DNA of 7,658 bases, taken from positions 1-7,658 of the forward strand of contig JAEZQX010000166.1 of assembly GCA_023441105.1 (NCBI GenBank), written 5' to 3'. The position numbers were made by a program, and so were the translations under genes. Of this stretch, positions 1-4,575 are shown piece after piece. The stretch's first letter is position 1, and every line of letters begins with the position of its first letter. The notes under the pieces were generated by a model that saw only the letters and a program-made list of their open reading frames with translations, was not told the origin of the DNA and made no database searches. This stretch comes from Pseudomonadota bacterium. Lineage in GTDB: Bacteria > Pseudomonadota > Gammaproteobacteria > Burkholderiales > Burkholderiaceae.

Positions 1-605
1 CGCTGCAGGCGCGACTGCGTCTGCAGCAGATCGTAGCCGCGGCCGCGGTCCAGCTTGACGATCTCCTCGACCCGGCCGTTGAGGGCGGCGATGGCGGCCA
101 CGTGGTCCGCAGCCAGGGCGGTGAGCCGTTCCTGCTTGATCACCTCGACATAGGCATCGGCGACTTCCAGCGCGAGCTCCGCCCGCGCCAGCTCGAGCTG
201 CTGGTTGGCGCCGGCCAGCCGCGCCTGTTGCCGGGCCACTTCGTTATCGGTCCTTCCGGAGTCATAGACCGGCTTGATAGCCTGCACCCCGACGTCGCCG
301 GTGGGCGTGTTGCCGGCGCCGCGCACGTAGCCGGTGCCGGGCTCGATGATCAGCCCGAAGCGGGTGTTCATCTGGCTGCGGGCGCCGGTGATCTCGTGGC
401 TCACCGCCTGGGCGGCGGTCCGGGCGCCCAGCACCCGAGGATTGGTCTCGAGCGCGCGGGCGACCGTCTCCCCGAGCGTCTGCGCCGACGCCGCGCCGGA
501 CGAGGCCAGCAGCAGGGCCAGTAGCAGGGCCAGCAGCAGGGCCAGCGGGATGGCGAAGGGCGGAGCCAGCGGAAGGGCCCGCGAGGGGTCCCGCAGAGCG
601 GTCAT
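1..605 (-). CDS. TolC-family outer membrane channel protein, N-terminal part (truncated by window edge)
   Basis: I translated this by hand from ATG at 605-603. The frame stays open to position 3 (201 codons), with no stop before the edge. Residues 1-41 form a Sec signal peptide with an unusually long Leu/Ala core and an ASA-Q cleavage site at 41/42. The mature part begins with TLGETVARALETNP, which matches the first helix of outer membrane efflux (OEP/TolC) proteins. PVYDSGR follows at 112-118, then long Ala/Leu/Glu-rich helices with coiled-coil character, and LDRGR at 185-189. The LDRGR region recalls TolC proteins that serve type I secretion (LapE/AggA-like), but that is a weak inference. 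TolC proteins are trimeric outer-membrane and periplasmic ducts for efflux pumps or type I secretion; which one applies here cannot be told. The start codon overlaps the stop of the upstream aldo/keto reductase as ATGA, with no good Shine-Dalgarno directly before it, so translation is probably coupled. The C-terminal half is missing only because the window ends. Confidence 0.9.
   Translation of the reverse strand, partial: MTALRDPSRALPLAPPFAIPLALLLALLLALLLASSGAASAQTLGETVARALETNPRVLGARTAAQAVSHEITGARSQMNTRFGLIIEPGTGYVRGAGNTPTGDVGVQAIKPVYDSGRTDNEVARQQARLAGANQQLELARAELALEVADAYVEVIKQERLTALAADHVAAIAALNGRVEEIVKLDRGRGYDLLQTQSRLQ
504..546 (-). repeat. 12-bp tandem repeat in the TolC signal-peptide core
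   Basis: On the plus strand, ggccagcagcag occurs at 504-515, again at 516-527 with one change (gtagcag) and at 528-539; seven bases of a fourth copy follow at 540-546. On the coding strand each unit adds four residues (Leu-Leu-Leu-Ala) to the signal-peptide hydrophobic core. The unit is a multiple of three, so copy changes would keep the frame. Confidence 0.85.
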
Positions 606-1612
606 CGGGTTCGGGCTTGCCGGCCTTCCACCGGATAGGCGGGATCCGAGTAGCCGGGCGTCGACGGATGGCCCGTGGGCACCAGCGAATCCACCAGCGC
701 TTCGTCCTCCGCCGTCAGCTCGTGGTCGAGGCTGCCGACGTATTCGGTCATCTGCTCGACGGTGCGCGGCCCGACGATGGCGCAGGTCACCAGCCGGTTG
801 TTGAGGACCCAGTTGACCGCGAACTGCGCCGCCGTCATGCCGCGGGACTCCGCCTGCTGGCGGATGCGCTGGGCCATCACCAGCGACTCCTCGCGCCATT
901 CCGTCTGCATCATCCGCGGATCGTTGCGCGCCGCGCGCGAGTCCTGCGGCGGCGTCTGTCCGGGCAGGTACTTGCCGGCGAGGATGCCGCGGGCGACCGG
1001 CGAATAGGCGGCGACCCCGAGGCCGTAGTGATCGCAGGCCGGCAGCACCTCGACTTCCGGCATGCGGTTCATCGCGTTGTAGTAGGGCTGGCAGATCACC
1101 GGCGGGGGCACGCCGAGTCGCTCCGCCAGCCGCACGATCTCCGCGATGCGCCAGCCGCGGTAGTTGGAGACGCCGAAATAGCGGATCTTGCCGGCGCGGA
1201 TCAGGTCGCCGAGCGCGGCGACCGTCTCGGCGAGCGGCGTCGAATGATCCTCCTTGTGCAGGTAGTAGATGTCGACATGGTCGACCCCGAGCCGTTTCAG
1301 TGAGCCGTCGATTGCCTTCATCACCCAGCGGCGCGACAGGCCGCTGCTGTTCGGATCGCGGGACATCGGGTTGGCGACCTTGGTGGCCAGCACCCAGTGG
1401 TCGCGCTCGGCGGCGATGAGGCGCCCGGTGATCCGCTCGCTCTCGCCCTTGCTGTAGGCGTCGGCGGTGTCGATGAAGTTGACGCCGCGGTCGCGCGCAA
1501 TGGCGACGATCTCTCCTGCCTGGCGCTCGTCGGTGCGGTCGCCGAACATCATCGTGCCCAGGCACAGCGGCGAGACCTTCAGGCCGCTGCGGCCGATCGA
1601 ACGGTAAGTCAT
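602..1612 (-). CDS. Aldo/keto reductase (336 aa)
   Basis: This is a complete TIM-barrel aldo/keto reductase of normal length. These enzymes use NADPH (sometimes NADH) to reduce aldehydes or ketones in the cytoplasm. The start MTYRSIGRSGLKVSPLCLGT is the usual N-terminus of the bacterial Tas/YajO-like and Kv-beta-like AKR group. The catalytic tetrad is intact: Asp48 and Tyr53 in FIDTADAY, Lys78 in LATK, and His119 in YYLHK. Further family motifs are GVSNYRGW (147-154), SPVARGILAGKY (204-215) and the cofactor phosphate-binding VGPRTVEQM (280-288). The ATG at 1612 is chosen because AGGAGAGG lies 8 nt upstream and the AKR N-terminus begins there; the frame is open much further upstream (antisense to guaC), but nothing conserved is there. 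The TGA overlaps the tolC start as ATGA, so the two genes form one unit. The substrate cannot be read from the sequence. Confidence 0.95.
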   Translation of the reverse strand: MTYRSIGRSGLKVSPLCLGTMMFGDRTDERQAGEIVAIARDRGVNFIDTADAYSKGESERITGRLIAAERDHWVLATKVANPMSRDPNSSGLSRRWVMKAIDGSLKRLGVDHVDIYYLHKEDHSTPLAETVAALGDLIRAGKIRYFGVSNYRGWRIAEIVRLAERLGVPPPVICQPYYNAMNRMPEVEVLPACDHYGLGVAAYSPVARGILAGKYLPGQTPPQDSRAARNDPRMMQTEWREESLVMAQRIRQQAESRGMTAAQFAVNWVLNNRLVTCAIVGPRTVEQMTEYVGSLDHELTAEDEALVDSLVPTGHPSTPGYSDPAYPVEGRQARTR

Positions 1613-1620
1613 GGCTGAAG

Positions 1621-1628
1621 CCTCTCCT
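1621..1628 (-). promoter_or_regulatory. Ribosome binding site of the aldo/keto reductase
   Basis: On the minus strand AGGAGAGG stands 8 nt before the ATG at 1612-1610. It decides the start within a frame that is open far upstream. Confidence 0.8.
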
Positions 1629-1649
1629 ACAATGTCTTGCGCAGGGGCA

Positions 1650-1677
1650 ATGTTAACTGCGACGCGCCGGCTGTCAT
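1650..1677 (-). promoter_or_regulatory. Candidate sigma70 promoter for the AKR-tolC unit
   Basis: On the minus strand ATGACA (1677-1672; five of six match TTGACA) is followed after 16 nt by TAACAT (1655-1650; four of six match TATAAT). Transcription would start near 1643 and give a leader of about 30 nt that includes the ribosome binding site. This is read by eye only. On the opposite strand a much weaker pair for guaC (TTAACT 1653-1658, 16 nt, CATCAT 1675-1680) overlaps it; I do not trust that one enough to list it. Confidence 0.35.
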
Positions 1678-1747
1678 CATTGCTCCGGTCCGCGGGCCGG
1701 TCGGCGATGGCCGCTCGAACCGGAAGGTCAACCACAGGGTCAGCAAC

Positions 1748-1754
1748 GAGGAAG
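1748..1754 (+). promoter_or_regulatory. Ribosome binding site of guaC
   Basis: GAGGAAG lies 5 nt before the ATG at 1760. It selects this start over an in-frame ATG at 1637, which would add 41 residues unlike the family. Confidence 0.75.
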
Positions 1755-1759
1755 TGCCC

Positions 1760-2809
1760 ATGAGAATCGAAAGCGACGTCAAGCTCGACTTCAAGGACGT
1801 GCTGCTGCGTCCCAAGCGGTCGACGCTCGGCAGCCGCGCCAACGTCGACCTGGATCGCCTCTACAGCTTCCGCCATGCGCGGCTGGAGATGCCGGTGGTG
1901 CCGGTGATCGCCGCCAACATGGACACGGTCGGGACCTTCGAGATGGCGCGCTCGCTCGCGAAGCACAAGATCCTCACCGCCATCCACAAGCACTATCCGG
2001 TCGACGAGCTGGTCGCGTTCTTCGGCCAGGAGGGCGATGGCCCGCAGCGCTACGCGTTCTACTCGCTGGGGATCCTCGATCATGACCTGGAGAAGTTCGA
2101 CCGGGTGTGGAAGGGCACCGGCGGCGCCATCCGCTGGGTCTGCATCGACGTCGCCAACGGCTACACCGAAGCCTTCATCGCCTTCGTGAAGCGCTTCCGG
2201 GAACGCTATCCGGACGTGGTGGTGATGGCCGGCAACGTCGTCACCGCGGACATCACCGAGGCGCTGATCCTGTCGGGCGTGGACATCGTCAAGGTCGGCA
2301 TCGGCCCGGGCTCGGTCTGCACCACCCGCAAGATGACCGGCGTCGGTTATCCGCAGCTGTCGGCCATCATCGAATGCGCCGATGCCGCCCATGGTCTCGG
2401 CGGCCACATCTGCGGCGACGGCGGCTGCACGGTGCCGGGCGACGTGGTCAAGGCGTTCGGCGGCGGCGCGGATTTCGTGATGCTCGGCGGCATGCTGGCG
2501 GCGCACGACGAGTCCGGCGGCGAGGTGGTGGAGCACGAGGGAACCAGCTATCGCAAGTTCTACGGCATGAGCTCCGAGGAGGCGATGACCCGTTATGCGG
2601 GCGGCGTCGCCAAGTACCGCGCCTCCGAAGGGAAGTCGACGATGCTGCCGGCGCGCGGGCCGGTGGACGACACCGTGCAGGGCATCCTCGGCGGCCTGCG
2701 CTCGGCCTGCACCTACGTCGGCGCGCGCAAGCTCAAGGATCTCTCCAAGTGCACGACCTTCGTGCGCGTCACGCAGCAGATCAACGATGTCTTCGGCCCC
2801 GCCAGCTGA
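1760..2809 (+). CDS. guaC: GMP reductase (349 aa)
   Basis: This enzyme converts GMP to IMP and ammonia with NADPH, linking guanine nucleotides back to the shared purine pool in the cytosol. The length is close to E. coli GuaC (347 aa). There is no CBS-domain insertion, which argues against IMP dehydrogenase. The start [20 protein letters not shown] is typical of the GuaC type. The catalytic loop [20 protein letters not shown] holds the thioimidate cysteine Cys187 and Thr189; the matching catalytic Glu is Glu290 in ASEGKSTM. Further landmarks are [10 protein letters not shown] (51-60), [26 protein letters not shown] (nucleotide-phosphate binding, about 219-244) and FYGMSS (267-272). All expected residues are present, so it should be active. 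Its 3' end overlaps the next gene by 23 nt, which suggests a shared transcript. No purine riboswitch fold is evident in the 147-bp spacer upstream. Confidence 0.97.
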   Translation: MRIESDVKLDFKDVLLRPKRSTLGSRANVDLDRLYSFRHARLEMPVVPVIAANMDTVGTFEMARSLAKHKILTAIHKHYPVDELVAFFGQEGDGPQRYAFYSLGILDHDLEKFDRVWKGTGGAIRWVCIDVANGYTEAFIAFVKRFRERYPDVVVMAGNVVTADITEALILSGVDIVKVGIGPGSVCTTRKMTGVGYPQLSAIIECADAAHGLGGHICGDGGCTVPGDVVKAFGGGADFVMLGGMLAAHDESGGEVVEHEGTSYRKFYGMSSEEAMTRYAGGVAKYRASEGKSTMLPARGPVDDTVQGILGGLRSACTYVGARKLKDLSKCTTFVRVTQQINDVFGPAS

Positions 2810-3455
2810 CGCGCCGGGCGTGCCCCGCACGGCAGCCGACGGGCCGGCCGCCGGCGAGGCGCCGCGCCTGCCGGCGCCGCAGGAAGTGATCGACTTCTGG
2901 TTCGGCGTTCCCAACAGTCCGGAATGGCTGCAGCAGCGGCCGGAATGGTTCCGCAAGGATCCGGTGTTCGACGCCTTGATCGAGTCGCGCTTCGCGCCCT
3001 TGCTCGAGCGCGCGCTGCATGGGCAGCTGGAGGACGATCCGGCGGTGCAGGCGCTGCCGCTGACCCGGCTCGCGCGGATCATCGTCTGCGACCAGTTCCC
3101 GCGCAACGTCTGGCGCGACCGGCCGAAGGCGTTCGCGCTCGACCCGATCGCGCTCGCCACCGCCCGCACCCTGGCGGAAACGCCGGAGGAGCGCGCCATG
3201 ACGCCGGTGCAGCGCAAGTTCGTCTACATGCCCTTCATGCATTCGGAGGTCCTCGAGGACCAGGCGTACTGCGTCGGCCTGTTCGAGGCGCTGGCGGCGG
3301 AATCGTCGGCGGAAATGGAATCGCTCGACTACGCGATCAAGCACAAGGCGGTGATCGAGCGCTTCGGCCGCTTTCCCCATCGCAACGAGATCCTCGGCCG
3401 GAAGAGCACCGAGGAGGAACTGGCATTCCTCAAGGAGCCGGGTTCGCGGTTCTGA
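2787..3455 (+). CDS. DUF924 family protein (222 aa)
   Basis: The protein belongs to DUF924 (a TPR-like all-helical fold; biochemical role not established). Recognisable family motifs run in order: EVIDFWFG (33-40), [13 protein letters not shown] (53-65), [16 protein letters not shown] (96-111), [10 protein letters not shown] (114-123), [12 protein letters not shown] (143-154) and the C-terminal block [25 protein letters not shown] (191-215). The first 30 residues are a Pro/Ala/Gly-rich stretch outside the conserved domain. I chose ATG 2787, 23 nt inside the end of guaC, as the only ATG near the domain; no clear Shine-Dalgarno precedes it. GTG at 2820 would give 211 aa and remove the overlap. 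In either case the gene probably relies on guaC translation. Its position invites a link to purine metabolism, but that is inference from adjacency alone. Confidence 0.92.
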   Translation: MSSAPPADAPGVPRTAADGPAAGEAPRLPAPQEVIDFWFGVPNSPEWLQQRPEWFRKDPVFDALIESRFAPLLERALHGQLEDDPAVQALPLTRLARIIVCDQFPRNVWRDRPKAFALDPIALATARTLAETPEERAMTPVQRKFVYMPFMHSEVLEDQAYCVGLFEALAAESSAEMESLDYAIKHKAVIERFGRFPHRNEILGRKSTEEELAFLKEPGSRF

Positions 3456-3505
3456 CGACCGCCTGCCAGGCGCGCGCGCCGGCGGGTGGCGGGCGGACGC
3501 ATCGC

Positions 3506-3529
3506 GCGCCGGCGCAAGGGGGCCGGCGC
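3506..3529. terminator. GC-rich stem-loop in the convergent spacer, possible terminator without a U-tract
   Basis: GCGCCGGC (3506-3513) can pair with GCCGGCGC (3522-3529), a perfect 8-bp stem with an 8-nt loop, between the convergent DUF924 and SDR genes. Neither strand has a T-run after it, so it is not a classical intrinsic terminator. A second stem, CGGCCGC 3573-3579 with GCGGCCG 3588-3594 (loop 8 nt), spans the SDR stop codon. Their location fits transcript-end structures, but function is inferred. Confidence 0.3.
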
Positions 3530-3534
3530 AGGGG
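3508..3534. repeat. Short tandem duplication in the convergent spacer
   Basis: GCCGGCGCAAGGGG (3508-3521) is followed at once by GCCGGCGCAGGGG (3522-3534), differing by one A. A related CGCGCGCCGGCG appears at 3473-3484 and again at 3503-3514. This looks like local GC-rich duplication and explains the stem-loop there. Confidence 0.6.
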
Positions 3535-3581
3535 GCCAATCGCCGCAGCGCGTGGGCTGAGCGGGCACCGCCCGGCCGCTT

Positions 3582-4349
3582 TCAGCCGCGGCCGACGAAG
3601 GGCATCTTGGTCGCCATCACCGTCATGAACTGCACGTTGGCTTCGAGCGGCAGGCTGGCCATGTGCAGAACCGAATCGGCGACATGCTGCGGATCCATCA
3701 CCGCCTCGACCTCGATGCGCCCGTCCGCCTGCGGCACGCCCTGCGTCATGCGCCGCGCCATGTCGGTCAGCGCATTGCCGATGTCGATCTGGCCGCAGGC
3801 GATGTCGTACTTGCGGCCGTCGAGCGAGGTCGACTTGGTCAGGCCGGTGACGGCATGCTTGGTGGCGGTATAAGGCATCGAGTTCGGCCGCGGCGCATGC
3901 GCGGAGATCGAGCCGTTGTTGATGATGCGTCCGCCGCGCGGCTGCTGCGCCTTCATCACCCGGAAGGCCGCCTGGGTGCAGTAGAAGGGCCCGCTCAGGT
4001 TGGTCGCGACCACGCTTTGCCACTGCTCGGGCGTGAGATCCTCGAGGTTGATGCCCGGCGCGCCGATGCCGGCATTGTTGAAGAGCACGTCCACCCGGCC
4101 GAACGTGGCCACGGTCTTGTCGAACAGCGCGTTGACCGCCGCCGGATCGGTGACGTCGGTCGGCACTGCCAGCGCATTGGACTGGTCGGCCTTGGCCATC
4201 TCGATGGTCTTCTGCAGCGCATCCTGGCGCCGCCCGGCCAGCGCGACCTTGTAGCCGTTGGCGAGGAAGGTGATTGCCACCGCCTGCCCGACGCCGCTTC
4301 CCGCGCCGGTGATGATCGCTACCTTCTGCTGCGCCTGATTGGTTGCCAC
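3582..4349 (-). CDS. SDR family NAD(P)-dependent oxidoreductase (255 aa)
   Basis: This is a classical short-chain dehydrogenase with a Rossmann fold, acting in the cytoplasm. The cofactor motif TGAGSGVG is at 14-21, NNAG at 91-94, and the catalytic tetrad is complete: Asn117 in VVATNLSG, Ser147 in IINNGSIS, and Tyr160 and Lys164 in YTATK. AGRRQD (38-43) after beta-2 carries Arg residues, which leans towards NADP(H) preference. The start is the GTG at 4349-4347, because GGAGG ends 6 nt upstream and the SDR fold begins within ten residues; the frame is open to 4496, but the added part has no conserved content and no ribosome binding site. The length is normal for the family. It is transcribed alone, convergent with DUF924 and divergent from the S8 protease gene. 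The C-terminal substrate-binding region (about 188-220) gives no clear substrate, so only the enzyme class is certain. Confidence 0.95.
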   Translation of the reverse strand: MATNQAQQKVAIITGAGSGVGQAVAITFLANGYKVALAGRRQDALQKTIEMAKADQSNALAVPTDVTDPAAVNALFDKTVATFGRVDVLFNNAGIGAPGINLEDLTPEQWQSVVATNLSGPFYCTQAAFRVMKAQQPRGGRIINNGSISAHAPRPNSMPYTATKHAVTGLTKSTSLDGRKYDIACGQIDIGNALTDMARRMTQGVPQADGRIEVEAVMDPQHVADSVLHMASLPLEANVQFMTVMATKMPFVGRG

Positions 4350-4353
4350 GTGA

Positions 4354-4360
4354 CTCCTCC
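4354..4360 (-). promoter_or_regulatory. Ribosome binding site that fixes the SDR GTG start
   Basis: On the minus strand GGAGGAG (4360-4354) precedes GTG at 4349 by 4 nt (6 nt from the GGAGG core). It is among the strongest Shine-Dalgarno sites in the window and favours GTG over the upstream in-frame ATGs. Confidence 0.8.
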
Positions 4361-4411
4361 GAATGATGTCGTTGATCGCCTGAAGGCCGCGGCATCCTGC
4401 CGCCGTGCCCA

Positions 4412-4483
4412 TTGAAACAAGCCTGCGGGCAGCACGCCTGCAGAAGCGATCCAGCCGAAACGCTTCTTGAAAACAAGCGTGCC
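4412..4483. repeat. Imperfect direct repeats in the SDR/protease divergent spacer
   Basis: TTGAAACAAGCCTGC (4412-4426) recurs as TTGAAAACAAGCGTGC (4467-4482), with starts 55 nt apart, about five helical turns. The second copy sits in an inverted repeat: ACGCTT 4460-4465 and AAGCGT 4475-4480 around a 9-nt loop. Such spacing could serve a dimeric regulator of the two divergent genes. No regulator family can be named, and the repeats may be chance. Confidence 0.4.
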
Positions 4484-4522
4484 ACGAACGGCGCATTGGG
4501 CGCCGGGCCCCGAAGGGATGCC

Positions 4523-4528
4523 TATACT
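4523..4528 (+). promoter_or_regulatory. Candidate -10 element upstream of the S8 protease gene
   Basis: TATACT matches the sigma70 -10 consensus at five of six positions and is the only such AT-rich hexamer in this GC-rich spacer. No fitting -35 box lies 16-18 nt upstream. Transcription would begin near 4535. That would exclude an ATG start at 4534 on this transcript and would leave a leader of about 40 nt to ATG 4576 or about 150 nt to GTG 4684. Confidence 0.35.
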
Positions 4529-4575
4529 AGCCGATGCCAGTCCGGCTCGCTCGCGCGGATCCGGGTTGCCAAGCC

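Noticed and set aside
102..524. Plus-strand open frame at the left edge
   Set aside because: It is opposite the TolC-family gene, whose frame reads through to the edge with a signal peptide and family motifs. The plus frame has no conserved content.
1637..1759. Upstream ATG (1637) extending GMP reductase by 41 residues
   Set aside because: The extension is unlike the family, and the ATG at 1760 has a well-placed ribosome binding site and gives the usual length.
1613..3217. Long minus-strand open frame continuing upstream of the aldo/keto reductase
   Set aside because: It is antisense to guaC and part of DUF924, both well supported by motifs. The translation is His/Arg/Ala/Asp-rich with no family motif, and a strong ribosome binding site marks the AKR start at 1612. 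High GC makes such long open frames common.
3456..3581. A small gene, CRISPR or attachment site in the convergent spacer
   Set aside because: The repeats are short GC-rich duplications, without regular spacers and without a coding frame that has a start site.
3573..3594. Hairpin across the SDR stop as an intrinsic terminator
   Set aside because: It is a perfect 7-bp stem, but no T-run follows on either strand; I mention it only as structure in the convergent spacer.
4350..4496. Upstream extension of the SDR to 4496
   Set aside because: GTG at 4349 has a near-ideal Shine-Dalgarno and the Rossmann fold begins directly after it; the extra 49 codons carry no domain.
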